Part shown: in pieces, positions 35,683-44,450 of the stretch | Layout of the letters: every line of letters starts with the position of its first letter | Numbering within the stretch: position 1 is the first letter of the stretch | NCBI RefSeq assembly: GCF_027594545.1 | Contig: NZ_CP115160.1 | Coordinates: forward strand, 1,869,001 to 1,933,000 | Direction of reading: 5' to 3' | Length of the DNA: 64,000 nucleotides | Source of the DNA: Algoriphagus sp. TR-M9 | Lineage (GTDB): Bacteria > Bacteroidota > Bacteroidia > Cytophagales > Cyclobacteriaceae | Translations under genes and position numbers: made by a program | Notes under the pieces: generated by a model | Databases searched by the model: none | Seen by the model: the letters and a program-made list of their open reading frames with translations, nothing else | What the model was told of the DNA's origin: nothing

Positions 35683-36015
35683 TTACTGATACTCCTTTTT
35701 GTTCAACGTTTCATCATTTTTAAAGAAGTCGGCTAGCTTCCCAAATGAACTTTCAAAATACCCGTCAAGCATCTTTTTGATAATGAAAGATCGGTATTCA
35801 TCCTTAGATACTATTGGGAAATACTCATGGCTCTTACCATAGGATTTGTGACTTACGAAACCCTTACGTTCTAGGATTCTTACAATTGTCGAGACGGTAT
35901 TGTAGGCTGGTTTTGGCTCTGTGGTCATTGGAGCCAAGATATCCTTGACAAAGCCCCGCTCGATATCCCAAAGGATTTGCATGATTTCTTCTTCTGCTCT
36001 TGTTAATGGTTTCAT
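35683..36015 (-). CDS. BlaI/MecI/CopY-family winged-helix repressor
   Basis: A 110-residue repressor. The helix-turn-helix is TRAEEEIMQILWDIERGFVK, with recognition helix AYNTVSTIVRILERKGFVSH and wing YGKSHEYFPIVSKDEYR. The C-terminal helix dimerises. The usual partner, a BlaR1/M56 metalloprotease sensor that cleaves the repressor, is absent: tyrS and a fatty acid desaturase flank it. So it is an orphan member with unknown targets. Proteolytic release could still come from a distant BlaR1. Confidence 0.92.
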   Translation of the reverse strand: MKPLTRAEEEIMQILWDIERGFVKDILAPMTTEPKPAYNTVSTIVRILERKGFVSHKSYGKSHEYFPIVSKDEYRSFIIKKMLDGYFESSFGKLADFFKNDETLNKKEYQ

Positions 36016-36150
36016 AAAAAAGGCGTTAAGTTTAATAATGCAAGTAAATTATTCGTTTAGTTTCTTATTTGCAAAAAAAATCAGCTTTAGTTTTAAATTT
36101 TTTATCCTCAGACTTTCGGCTTTTAAATAATCTTTTTACCGTTTTAGATC

Positions 36151-36174
36151 AAAAAAGGCCTCTAATGAGGCCTT
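36151..36174 (-). terminator. Terminator of the desaturase gene
   Basis: AAGGCCTC pairs with GAGGCCTT (8 bp, loop TAAT). On the minus strand six Ts follow. 16 bases after the stop. Confidence 0.85.
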
Positions 36175-36190
36175 AAGGAGGTTTTTGTAC

Positions 36191-36940
36191 TTACGCTGGA
36201 CGTAGTTTAATTATTCCAGTAGCATGCAATAATTTTACGATCGGGTACGTTGGGTCAAATTCATACCATTTCACGGCGAAGTTTGGACGGTTTGGTAGTT
36301 TGTGGTGATTGTTCTGGAAAAGCTCCCCCAGCATCAGCACATCTAACAGCAAACTGTTCTTCGATTTGTCATTATTATCAAAGTTTGCATAGCCGTATTT
36401 GTGGCCGCTCCAGTTCACGATAGCGCCATGAACCGGTCCCATCAAAAAGTGAATAGGGAGTAAAAAGTACATCCACCAGTGTGTACCCGGTAGCTCAAAT
36501 ACAGAAATACACAATACATAGATGGCTACATATAATAAACCCCAGCTTACTCTCACAAGCATGGTATCTGCAAACTTGTCAAATCTATTCCAATCCGGGA
36601 TATCCTTGGAGAATCTTTCTTCAGGTTTAAGTCTGAAAGAAAAATATTCATTATAAATGTTTTTGGTTTTCCACATCATGGTAAAGAGGTTTTCTGTATG
36701 ATGCGGACTGTGCGGGTCTTTGGGGGTATCACTATAGGCGTGGTGCATTCTGTGCAGGATAGCATAAGCTCTTGGGGATAAATAAGAGCTACCTTGCCAC
36801 ATCCAGGTGAAGATGTAAAAGAATTTTTCCCAGTACTTGTTCATATAGAACATTTGGTGGGCTGCGTAGCGGTGCAGGAAGAAACTCTGGCAAAACAAAG
36901 AGAAATACCAGTGAAGGAGAAAGAAAAGGATAATGATCAC
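36191..36940 (-). CDS. Acyl-CoA / fatty acid desaturase
   Basis: A 249-residue di-iron membrane desaturase. The three His boxes are HRYAAH (HxxxxH), HRMHHAYSDTPKDPHSPHH (HxxHH) and QNNHHKLPN (HxxHH variant). Hydrophobic spans lie between them, and DMA-type iron ligands are conserved. It introduces a cis double bond, probably at position 9, into acyl chains to control membrane fluidity. It is at the short end for the family. The start is GTG at 36940: an in-frame TAA lies just upstream and the first ATG would remove the first His box. Confidence 0.93.
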   Translation of the reverse strand: MIIILFFLLHWYFSLFCQSFFLHRYAAHQMFYMNKYWEKFFYIFTWMWQGSSYLSPRAYAILHRMHHAYSDTPKDPHSPHHTENLFTMMWKTKNIYNEYFSFRLKPEERFSKDIPDWNRFDKFADTMLVRVSWGLLYVAIYVLCISVFELPGTHWWMYFLLPIHFLMGPVHGAIVNWSGHKYGYANFDNNDKSKNSLLLDVLMLGELFQNNHHKLPNRPNFAVKWYEFDPTYPIVKLLHATGIIKLRPA

Positions 36941-36966
36941 TAGGTCTAGGATTTAATGTTGGAATG

Positions 36967-36974
36967 CAAATATA
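36967..36974 (-). promoter_or_regulatory. -7 box of the desaturase promoter
   Basis: Minus strand TATATTTG, exact match, 26 bases before the GTG. No clear -33 TTTG, which may point to activator control of this cold- or lipid-responsive type of gene. Confidence 0.55.
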
Positions 36975-37045
36975 ATGCATGTGAGGCAACTAACGAATTG
37001 CCAGCTTAGCTCATTTACGGATAATTTGCCTGATAAAAGTCAGTT

Positions 37046-37076
37046 TTTGAGAATATTTAACCGAATTGTATATTTT
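37046..37076 (+). promoter_or_regulatory. Promoter of the holin-IV-like gene
   Basis: TTTG (37046-37049), 19 bases, TATATTTT (37069-37076), 7 of 8 to consensus, 7 bases before the ATG. This places an alternative upstream start (37066) inside the promoter and rules it out. Confidence 0.55.
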
Positions 37077-37083
37077 TACCCAC

Positions 37084-37449
37084 ATGGCAAATAATTCAAA
37101 ACCATTAAATATCCTGGTCAAAATTCTTTTGGGAGGGATCTCGGTGCTTATAGCGGAGTATTTCATCAGTGGAGTGCACATTGATTCTGTGATTACGGGG
37201 TTTTTGCTGGCGGCAGTGATCATTTTGATCAATATGACTCTGAAGCCTATTTTGATCTTGTTGACGCTACCGATCACATTTCTCACTTTGGGTCTGTTCC
37301 TTTTGATAATCAATGCCTGTATGTTTCTCTTGGCTGATGAGCTTATCCCCGGCTTTCAATTGGATGGATTTTGGTGGGCCGTGCTTTTTGCGATAGTAGT
37401 CAGTATCATTAATTCCCTTTTTGGAAATAATTTAAATTCCACGGATTGA
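37084..37449 (+). CDS. Phage-holin superfamily IV-like membrane protein
   Basis: A 121-residue protein with four membrane segments (ILVKILLGGISVLIAEYFI, VITGFLLAAVIILINMTLK, ILLTLPITFLTLGLFLLIIN, WWAVLFAIVVSIINSLFG), as in the PF04020 group named from phage holins but widespread in chromosomes of free-living bacteria. There is no phage context here, so it is probably a cellular membrane protein of unknown function. Confidence 0.88.
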   Translation: MANNSKPLNILVKILLGGISVLIAEYFISGVHIDSVITGFLLAAVIILINMTLKPILILLTLPITFLTLGLFLLIINACMFLLADELIPGFQLDGFWWAVLFAIVVSIINSLFGNNLNSTD

Positions 37450-37642
37450 GACAGGTGTGATAAGCTTAACTACTGATTACTAGCTCGCTGCAAATCTTGG
37501 AATTAATCAATTTTTTAACAATTTCTTCATTAAGGATTGTGGATTTAATTAAAATCGATTAGATTTTGATGTTATATTACTACTTCATTTAGTACTATTG
37601 GGGTGCTAATCACTTAAAAGTATATCTAAAAATTTTTGCCCT

Positions 37643-38206
37643 ATGTCACTTTCCAACCCAGGTTTTGATCCAAACCACATAGCTGAGCTTAAGGAAGAGC
37701 TCGCTAAGCATGGGAAAAACTTTAAAATAATCCCAGACGATGAGAACTCTGATGAGTTTGTAAATTTTTATTTCATAGGAATGTATGAAGGCAGAGAAGT
37801 GATCTATGATGCTGCGCTCTACACGCTGAGACTGCACCACTCCAGTGAGGTCTATGAAATAGCTGAACACAAAGCTGCTCAGAAATTCCCTGATTTCAAT
37901 GGTATTTCCTATGAAGAAGATGAGAATGGGAATATGAAACCGCTTACCAGTGCCGAAGAAGAAATCGGCTGGTTCATTACCGAGATAATCATGGAAATGG
38001 AAGAAGAGGAAACGGTGAAGGTTCAGGAGTTCGTGGATATAGATACACATCACGATTTTGGCATAGGCTTAGACGCCGCCTTAAATGTGGAAGCCATCAC
38101 GCCAGCGTTTATTTCCAAATTCATTCAGGATTTTAATGATGATACCTTGGTACTGGATGATACGCTGTATGCTTTTCAATCCGAAGAAGAAGATATTGAG
38201 GACTAA
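37643..38206 (+). CDS. Acidic hypothetical protein, 187 residues
   Basis: A soluble acidic protein (tail SEEEDIED). Its N-terminal half has EFVNFYFIGMYEGREVIYDA and LYTLRLHHSSEVYEIAEHKA. The second half is rich in Glu and Asp. No membrane segment, signal or motif is recognised. A terminator hairpin follows at 38232. It may be a Cytophagales-specific protein: the gene is well isolated with its own long AT-rich leader. Confidence 0.75.
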   Translation: MSLSNPGFDPNHIAELKEELAKHGKNFKIIPDDENSDEFVNFYFIGMYEGREVIYDAALYTLRLHHSSEVYEIAEHKAAQKFPDFNGISYEEDENGNMKPLTSAEEEIGWFITEIIMEMEEEETVKVQEFVDIDTHHDFGIGLDAALNVEAITPAFISKFIQDFNDDTLVLDDTLYAFQSEEEDIED

Positions 38207-38231
38207 AAAAACTAGAAATTCGAAATTTCAG

Positions 38232-38259
38232 ACGCTTGTTTCCGACAGGCGTTTTTTTT
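38232..38259 (+). terminator. Terminator of the acidic hypothetical gene
   Basis: ACGCTTGT pairs with ACAGGCGT (8 bp, one G-T), loop TTCCG, followed by eight Ts. Confidence 0.85.
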
Positions 38260-38322
38260 GTCCCTATTGCACAAACAGGATGCGACCAGAGCGGTTTACT
38301 GAGCAGTTCCAAACTAAAGAAA

Positions 38323-39225
38323 ATGCTTAAAATTGCCTATGCACCCAATTATTGTCACCCTTTGCCGGCAGGGCATAGATTTCCCATGGAGAAATATGAA
38401 CTGCTTCCGGGACAACTTTTGTACGAGGGTATAGTGTCGCAGGAGAATTTTTTTCAGCCTGAGCAAATAGCTGAGAAATGGATTTTAAAGGCGCATAGTA
38501 AATCATATTGGGATAAACTAAGATCTCTATCCCTGAGCAAGTCTGAAATCCGTGCGACAGGTTTTCCGCTTTCCAAAGCCCTTGTGGATCGTGAAACGAC
38601 CATAGTGCAGGGCTCAGTGCAGGCAGCAGAATTTGCACTAGAGTTTGGCATAGGGATGAATATCGCCGGCGGTACCCACCATGCTTTTACGGATCGGGGA
38701 GAGGGTTTTTGTTTATTGAATGACATTGCAGTGACTGCCCATTATCTTTTGGACCAAAAGCTTGCAAGCCGGGTTCTGGTCGTAGATCTAGATGTGCACC
38801 AAGGCAACGGGACCGCAGAGATTTTTCAGCAGGAACCGAGGGTGTTTACCTTTAGCATGCATGGTGAAAAAAACTACCCACATCGAAAGGAGCAATCAGA
38901 TTTGGATCTGCCCCTAGTGGATGGGATTCAGGACGAGGTTTATCTTGAGGTTTTGAAGAAAAACTTGGTGGATGTACTGGAGCAGTTCCAGCCTGACTTT
39001 ATCATTTATCAATCAGGAGTAGATATTCTTGCTTCGGATAAACTGGGAAGGCTAGGTTTGAGTATGCAAGGAGTGAAGGAAAGAGACTATTTTGTTCTTA
39101 ATCTGGCAAAATCACAAAATATTCCAACTATGTGCTGCATGGGTGGTGGATATTCCGAAGATATACGAATTATCATAGATGCTCATACTCAGCTGTATAG
39201 GGCTGCTCAGGAGTTGTTCTTCTAA
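38323..39225 (+). CDS. Histone deacetylase-family Zn deacylase
   Basis: A 300-residue arginase-fold deacylase. The catalytic His pair is His119-His120 (AGGTHHAFTDRGEGFCLLND). Zinc ligands are Asp157, His159 (DLDVHQGNG) and Asp239 (ASDKLG), and the transition-state Tyr is in MGGGYS. The N-terminal HPLPAGHRFPMEKY matches class IV/HDAC11-like bacterial members. In bacteria, substrates include acetyl-lysine, acetylpolyamines and acyl chains; HDAC11 is a fatty deacylase. The ATG at 38323 is chosen, since the upstream frame has no recognisable part. Activity not determined. Confidence 0.93.
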   Translation: MLKIAYAPNYCHPLPAGHRFPMEKYELLPGQLLYEGIVSQENFFQPEQIAEKWILKAHSKSYWDKLRSLSLSKSEIRATGFPLSKALVDRETTIVQGSVQAAEFALEFGIGMNIAGGTHHAFTDRGEGFCLLNDIAVTAHYLLDQKLASRVLVVDLDVHQGNGTAEIFQQEPRVFTFSMHGEKNYPHRKEQSDLDLPLVDGIQDEVYLEVLKKNLVDVLEQFQPDFIIYQSGVDILASDKLGRLGLSMQGVKERDYFVLNLAKSQNIPTMCCMGGGYSEDIRIIIDAHTQLYRAAQELFF

Positions 39226-39267
39226 AAGTCCTAGAATCAAAAAATAGCCGATGATTTACACTCCTTT

Positions 39268-39297
39268 CTTGTAAAGTCAATACTTTCTTTATATTTG
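39268..39297 (+). promoter_or_regulatory. Promoter of the OmpH-like gene
   Basis: CTTG with TTG at 39269-39271, 18 bases, TATATTTG (39290-39297). Leader of about 25 bases to the GTG at 39326. Confidence 0.7.
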
Positions 39298-39325
39298 CGC
39301 CCTTGTAATCAATAACATCAATACA

Positions 39326-39928
39326 GTGAAAAGAGGATTAAATCTACTTGGTGCACTAGGCTTGGCTTCTGTGCTATTATACGGTTGTAACAATTCTGGT
39401 ACGCCATCAACAACAGCATCTAACGATCAGCCATCATCTGAAGTGAAATCAGAGGTAAATGTGGCATTTGTTTTTACGGACAGTGTGATCAATAAGTACG
39501 ACTACTTCAAAATGAAGTCTGAAGAATTGACCGAGAAGGGGAAGAAATTTGAAGGAGATCTTCAGGGTCGTGCCAGCGGATTCCAGCAGGAAGTGCAAGC
39601 TTTTCAGCAAACTGGAGGCAATATGACTGTAAACCAACAGAGAGCTAAGCAGGAAGAACTAGCCAAAAAAGAGCAGAACCTGATGACCTACCGTGACAAT
39701 TTGATGCAGGAATTGTCAGCAGACGAAGCGGCGCTTTACAGTGAAGTGTATGATCGCGTGCAGAAATACCTGGAAACCTATGCGGAAGCAAACAATCTGG
39801 ATGTCATCCTGAGCTACACCAGAGGCGGTGCGGTTTGGTATGCAAATGATGCCATTGACCTGACTGAATCAGTGATTGAGGGTCTGAACAAGGAATACAA
39901 TGCAAATCCTACAGATACAGCAAAGTAA
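39326..39928 (+). CDS. OmpH/Skp-like outer-membrane chaperone lipoprotein
   Basis: A 200-residue protein with lipoprotein signal MKRGLNLLGALGLASVLLYG, Cys21 (lipid site). The mature part begins with Ser/Thr-rich sequence and then SEVNVAFVFTDSVINKYDYF, the Skp beta strand. It then has long helices (QGRASGFQQEVQAFQQTGGN and RAKQEELAKKEQNLMTYRDN), which form the Skp tentacles, and ends with EANNLDVILSYTRGGAVWYA. Skp trimers hold unfolded outer-membrane proteins; a lipoprotein form anchored in a membrane is unusual but occurs in Bacteroidota. Start is GTG. Confidence 0.88.
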   Translation: MKRGLNLLGALGLASVLLYGCNNSGTPSTTASNDQPSSEVKSEVNVAFVFTDSVINKYDYFKMKSEELTEKGKKFEGDLQGRASGFQQEVQAFQQTGGNMTVNQQRAKQEELAKKEQNLMTYRDNLMQELSADEAALYSEVYDRVQKYLETYAEANNLDVILSYTRGGAVWYANDAIDLTESVIEGLNKEYNANPTDTAK

Positions 39929-39952
39929 GTTTACTTTCCTACAGGAATACTT

Positions 39953-39978
39953 AAACCTGGCTTAGGCCGGGTTTTTTT
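39953..39978 (+). terminator. Terminator of the OmpH-like gene
   Basis: AAACCTGGC pairs with GCCGGGTTT (one T-G), loop TTAG, followed by more Ts. Confidence 0.85.
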
Positions 39979-40024
39979 GTGCCAAAAATTTGGTAATTTT
40001 AGGCCTCAAACGAAAAGCTAAAGA

Positions 40025-40996
40025 ATGAAAATCACAGAATTTTTAAAACATAATTATCGTCATTTCAATGCAGCAGCATTGATAGATGCTGCAGACGCGT
40101 ATAAAAGTCACCTGGATAATGGAGGTAAAATGATGGTGACGCTTGCAGGCGCCATGTCCACAGCAGAACTGGGGATTTCTTTGGCAGAAATGATCCGACA
40201 GGACAAAATCCACATCATCACCTGTACCGGTGCCAACTTGGAAGAAGATGTTTTCAACCTAGTGGCCCACGATTATTATGAGCGAATCCCAAACTACAGA
40301 GACCTTTCTCCACAGCAGGAGCAAGACCTGGTGGAGCGTCATATGAACCGCGTGACTGATACATGCATTCCGGAAATGGAAGCGATGCGGAGAATTGAGG
40401 ATGTGATTTTGGAGGAATGGGTCAAAGCTGATCAAGCTGGAGAAGCCTACTTCCCGCACGAGTTTTTTTACAAAATATTGCTTTCCGGTAAACTAGAAGG
40501 CTCTTATCAGATTGATCCAAAGGACAGTTGGTTGCTGGAAGCTGCCAAGAAAAACATACCGATTATAGTACCAGGATGGGAAGATTCCACTTTAGGTAAT
40601 ATGTTTGCCGGTCATGTGATCTCCGGAGATGTGAAAAATGTACATACGGTGAGATCAGGAATAGAGTACATGATGTATCTGGCAGATTGGTACACTGAAA
40701 CTGCTACAGATGAAAGTACTATCGGGTTTTTCCAGATTGGCGGGGGAATTGCAGGAGACTTCCCAATATGTGTGGTGCCGATGTTGCATCAGGATCTTCA
40801 GCGTGAAAATGTGCCGCTTTGGGGGTACTTCTGCCAGATCTCTGATTCGACCACTTCGTACGGTTCTTATTCAGGAGCTGTGCCAAACGAAAAAATCACT
40901 TGGGGTAAGCTGGGAATAGATACTCCAAAGTACATTATTGAGTCAGATGCAACGATCGTAGCACCTTTGGTATTTGCCATTGTGCTGGATCAGTAA
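40025..40996 (+). CDS. Deoxyhypusine-synthase-like protein
   Basis: A 323-residue NAD-dependent enzyme of the deoxyhypusine synthase family. The characteristic end is ESDATIVAPL, the catalytic lysine region EKITWGKLG (Lys295), and the NAD site includes GKMMVTLAGAMSTAELGISL and FQIGGGIAGDFPICVVPML. In eukaryotes and archaea DHS moves the aminobutyl group of spermidine to eIF5A. Bacteria have no such target, and family members here are thought to make homospermidine or similar polyamines; this is inferred. The OmpA/PD40 gene starts 3 bases after the stop. Confidence 0.9.
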   Translation: MKITEFLKHNYRHFNAAALIDAADAYKSHLDNGGKMMVTLAGAMSTAELGISLAEMIRQDKIHIITCTGANLEEDVFNLVAHDYYERIPNYRDLSPQQEQDLVERHMNRVTDTCIPEMEAMRRIEDVILEEWVKADQAGEAYFPHEFFYKILLSGKLEGSYQIDPKDSWLLEAAKKNIPIIVPGWEDSTLGNMFAGHVISGDVKNVHTVRSGIEYMMYLADWYTETATDESTIGFFQIGGGIAGDFPICVVPMLHQDLQRENVPLWGYFCQISDSTTSYGSYSGAVPNEKITWGKLGIDTPKYIIESDATIVAPLVFAIVLDQ

Positions 40997-40999
40997 ACT

Positions 41000-42625
41000 A
41001 TGAGAAAATTTAAGAACGTATTTCTAAAAGCAAGTGGCTTCCTGCTGCTTGCTTTTTGTATTTCTAATCAGGTGAGTGCTCAGCAGGTAGTTTCGCTATC
41101 AGGAGCCAATTCCCCTCAGGATGATATGAATCCAGTCTGGATTGGGGACAATACTCTGATATTTACCCGTGCATTTCATCCCCAAAACCTAGGCGGAATT
41201 TCCGATCCAGGTGATATTTGGATGACCCAAAAATCGGATACAGGAGAATGGCTGGAGGCTGTGCATAGAGCAGATTTGAGTACAGATGGTTATGACTTTG
41301 CTTTAGGACTAGAAGATCTGCTTACCATGCTGGTGTATCACAGTGGGGGTGAGCGATATGGGATTTACCAGTATTCTAAATTTGGAACTGAGTGGAATTT
41401 CCTTCGGCAGGTTAACATTGCAGGTCTATTAGAACTGAAAGGTCAGCTTAGCGGAAGGGTGGCAAATGGAGGAAAGGTCATCATGCTTTCCGGGATAGGA
41501 AGTGAAACCATAGGAAATGAAGACATTTATGTAAGTGAAAAGACTGGCCCGATTTCGTGGTCAAAACCTGTCAATCTGGGTTCGGCTATCAATACACCCG
41601 GACAGGAAATGAGTCCATATTTTGACCTCGCTACGGAGGAGTTGTACTTTTCTTCCAACATGCATGAGGGAGCACAGGGAAAGGATATTTTTATTGCCAA
41701 AAGAATGGGAGAGGGGTGGAATACTTGGAGTAAACCCATGATCTGGAAGCAAGTGAGCTCTCCTGGATCAGATGTTTCTCTGACTTTTGTGAGCAAAGAA
41801 GAGGTAGTATGGACCAGTACTCAGAACAGCGATGGATTTGCGGACTTATTAACATTTGAAAACCCTGTTCCTCTGGACATCCCTCAAGAATTCGCTTTGG
41901 CAAAACCGGCAGCAACTGAAAAACCTCAAGATAAACCCAGACAAAAAGTTAGTTCAATAGAGCCCATATATCCCTCTTCCTCAGTAGGAGTGCCTGAGAT
42001 CAAGGTGGTAGAAAAAGAAGTGGAATTAGAGGAGGAACCCATTTCTTGGTTTGTGGTGGATGCCAAGAATAAAACCTTGGTTCCGTATGGGCTGGAATGG
42101 ACAGGTGAATTGGCCGGATTAGACTCCATTAGTCCTGAGAAATTGACTATCTCCCAATTGAGAAGCAAGGGAGTGAATGAGATTAAAGTAATAGCTACAG
42201 GTTACTTTCCTAAAAAGCTATCTATCAATGAAATAAAATCAGGTGAGCCGACAGTCGTTCTGATGACCAAAGCTGAATCGGGTAGCATTGTATTGCTGGA
42301 CAATGTGAATTTCAAACGGGGAACTGCTGAACTGGAAGGTTTAGATACAAAAGCCTCACTTGAAGATTTGGCCACGTTTTTATTGGAAAACCCAGAGATG
42401 AAACTTAGAATTCACGGCCATACGGATAATGCAGGAGATCCAAGCTTAAATAAGGCTTTGTCTTTTGAGCGGGCAGGAAGTGTAAGGGATTTTTTGATCG
42501 AGCAGGGTGTTCCATTCGAAAGTATTAGGATTTCAGGTTGGGGAGGAACTAGACCAATTGCCTCCAACGCCACTGAGGTAGGAAGGTCAAAAAACCGGAG
42601 AGTAGAACTGGAGGTAATTCAATGA
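41000..42625 (+). CDS. PD40-repeat and OmpA-domain outer-membrane protein
   Basis: A 541-residue protein with a signal peptide (SGFLLLAFCISNQVSAQ). WD40-like/PD40 repeats follow (MNPVWIGDNTLIFTRAF, EMSPYFDLATEELYFSS), then a proline- and charge-rich linker (~305-360). The C-terminal OmpA domain, residues ~425-541, is LRIHGHTDNAGDPSLNKALS, then RAGSVRDFLIEQGVPFESI and GRSKNRRVEL, which binds peptidoglycan. It may link the cell wall to the outer membrane. PD40-OmpA proteins are common in Bacteroidota near secretion or gliding genes, but none are adjacent here. Confidence 0.9.
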   Translation: MRKFKNVFLKASGFLLLAFCISNQVSAQQVVSLSGANSPQDDMNPVWIGDNTLIFTRAFHPQNLGGISDPGDIWMTQKSDTGEWLEAVHRADLSTDGYDFALGLEDLLTMLVYHSGGERYGIYQYSKFGTEWNFLRQVNIAGLLELKGQLSGRVANGGKVIMLSGIGSETIGNEDIYVSEKTGPISWSKPVNLGSAINTPGQEMSPYFDLATEELYFSSNMHEGAQGKDIFIAKRMGEGWNTWSKPMIWKQVSSPGSDVSLTFVSKEEVVWTSTQNSDGFADLLTFENPVPLDIPQEFALAKPAATEKPQDKPRQKVSSIEPIYPSSSVGVPEIKVVEKEVELEEEPISWFVVDAKNKTLVPYGLEWTGELAGLDSISPEKLTISQLRSKGVNEIKVIATGYFPKKLSINEIKSGEPTVVLMTKAESGSIVLLDNVNFKRGTAELEGLDTKASLEDLATFLLENPEMKLRIHGHTDNAGDPSLNKALSFERAGSVRDFLIEQGVPFESIRISGWGGTRPIASNATEVGRSKNRRVELEVIQ

Positions 42626-42661
42626 AAAAAGCCTTTGGAATTTAGCTTCCAAAGGCTTTTT
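42626..42661. terminator. Bidirectional terminator of OmpA and Gfo/Idh/MocA genes
   Basis: A 15-bp perfect stem (42626-42640 with 42647-42661), loop TTTAGC, running straight on from the OmpA stop and 10 bases from the opposing stop. Confidence 0.92.
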
Positions 42662-42670
42662 GCTTTTTTA

Positions 42671-44128
42671 TTACAGTGTATAATCACCGCGGTAAGTCCT
42701 TTTTACGAATTGATTGGCAGGTTCGAAGTTGGTGATTTTCATGTTGGCTCCATCCCAAAGGAGTTTGATACCTCTGCCTGGATAGTCAAACTGTGAATTG
42801 TTACCTTCACGGGGCTCTCTATAGTCATAACTTCTGATGGCTAGATTTCCCATCAAAACAGACTCTGTCAAAGGTCCCGCTACTGAAAACGGAGAGCTCA
42901 AGTTTTGATATTCTTCTGAGCCATGACCGGCAATACAAGCTTCTACCCAGTTATTATAATGTCCTGAATCTCCGCCTGGAACTCTGCGAAGGGTTTGAGG
43001 TACATTTGCTTCTTTGGTCTTGCTAGTAGGAAGAAGTTGCGGGTTTTTACCATAAGTTGAGCACATCATTTTACCCTTGGTTCCCTCTATTATCACTCCA
43101 TTGCCTCCGTCACCCATTTGTTCATTTGGTGCCAACTCTTCGGGTCTTGTGGGCTGTATACCCCCATCCATCCAGTGAAATTCTAGTTCATCTTTGCCAG
43201 GCCTGTCAAATCTTAAAGTAATATGAGAGGAAGGAGGACAACTGTCCGGGAAGTAGCCTCTTTGGAATTCGCCTACATAGACAGAGCCCACAGAGCACTC
43301 TGCAGAAGTAGGATAACCTAATCCTAATACCCTAAACGGAGGTTCCATGATATGACAAGCCATGTCCCCTAAAGCTCCAGTGCCATAATCCCACCATCCT
43401 CTCCAATTGAAGGGTACAAGATTTCCAACGTAATCCTTGTAAGGTGCTGTGCCCAGCCAAAGATCCCAATCCAGATCAATAGGTGGTTTAACGGGCTCTG
43501 TTGGCCACTTTATGCCTTGAGGCCATACCGGTCTATCCGTCCAAGAATATACCTTAGTCGCTTCTCCGATCAGGCCAGCTTCATACCATTCCACCATTTG
43601 TCTCACTCCATCTCCGGAGGCACCTTGGTTACCCATTTGAGTGACTACCTTGTATTTTTCGGCTGCCTCGGTGAGCATTCTTGCTTCATAAATATCATGG
43701 GCCATAGGCTTCTGTACGTAAACATGTTTGCCCATCTTCATAGCCATCATAGCTGCTACAGCATGCATGTGGTCGGGCGTGGAAACAGAAACTGCGTCAA
43801 TGTTATTTTCTTCCTTTTCCAGCATTTCGCGGAAATCATGGTAGTATTTGGCTTTTGGGTGTAGCTGCCGACTTCCTTTCGCTCGGGTATCATCTACATC
43901 ACAAAGAGCGATAAAATCTGCTTTTTCCGTTCGGGTAATACCTCGCACATCACTTCCTCCCATGCCTCCTACACCAATTCCGGCTACTCGTAGTTTGTCA
44001 CTTGGTGCCACAAAACCAGCTCCTCCCAGAACATGCCTTGGTACGATGTAAAATCCTGCAGCAGCTAGTGCAGATCCTTTCAGAAATTTCCTTCTAGAAT
44101 TCCCTGAAGTTGACTGTTTATTATCCAT
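42671..44128 (-). CDS. Gfo/Idh/MocA-family oxidoreductase, Tat-exported
   Basis: A 485-residue NAD(P)-dependent dehydrogenase. A Tat signal is present at the start: SRRKFLKGSALAAAGFYIVP (Arg12-Arg13). The Rossmann part reads AGIGVGGMGGSDVRGITRTE, and the EKP motif is in KMGKHVYVQKPMAHDIYEAR. The C-terminal half has GALGDMACHIMEPPFRVLGL and NGVIIEGTKGKMMC. Periplasmic members in Bacteroidota act on sugars or inositols, often beside GH genes; a GH20 gene diverges across a 322-base gap. The substrate is unknown. Confidence 0.92.
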   Translation of the reverse strand: MDNKQSTSGNSRRKFLKGSALAAAGFYIVPRHVLGGAGFVAPSDKLRVAGIGVGGMGGSDVRGITRTEKADFIALCDVDDTRAKGSRQLHPKAKYYHDFREMLEKEENNIDAVSVSTPDHMHAVAAMMAMKMGKHVYVQKPMAHDIYEARMLTEAAEKYKVVTQMGNQGASGDGVRQMVEWYEAGLIGEATKVYSWTDRPVWPQGIKWPTEPVKPPIDLDWDLWLGTAPYKDYVGNLVPFNWRGWWDYGTGALGDMACHIMEPPFRVLGLGYPTSAECSVGSVYVGEFQRGYFPDSCPPSSHITLRFDRPGKDELEFHWMDGGIQPTRPEELAPNEQMGDGGNGVIIEGTKGKMMCSTYGKNPQLLPTSKTKEANVPQTLRRVPGGDSGHYNNWVEACIAGHGSEEYQNLSSPFSVAGPLTESVLMGNLAIRSYDYREPREGNNSQFDYPGRGIKLLWDGANMKITNFEPANQFVKRTYRGDYTL

Positions 44129-44450
44129 TTCGAGATAGATTTGAAATTATAGGTTATCTGGTACTTTATTTTCCAAATGGGAAATTAGAAAAACTGAAAA
44201 GAACTGCGCATTCACTGGTGTAAAAAATCGAAATTAGTTTAGTCATTTCTATCAAAATTCAGAAATTTTGGTTTTTGAATAAAATTTAATTCGAAGAAAA
44301 AGATTTTTAAAAATTTACATTAAGTTTACTCTTCAGGTTTACTTTGCCAATCCTTCATGATAGCAATCTACCCATGTAGGTAAATCTGTGATATGCTAGA
44401 CTTGGGCAATTATAGTACCTGCCTAAAACCCTAAAAACGACAATTAACAG
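44129..44450. other. Divergent intergenic region, 322 bases
   Basis: It holds the promoters of the Gfo/Idh/MocA and GH20 genes. The middle is AT-rich. An 18-bp dyad, CAAAATT-N4-AATTTTG (44253-44270), may be an operator. A partial -7 box TAGACTTG (7 of 8) is at 44397-44404 before the GH20 gene. No ORF seen. Confidence 0.4.

Noticed and set aside
37084..37449. Holin-like gene as part of a prophage
   Set aside because: No phage genes are nearby, and this family is common in bacterial chromosomes.
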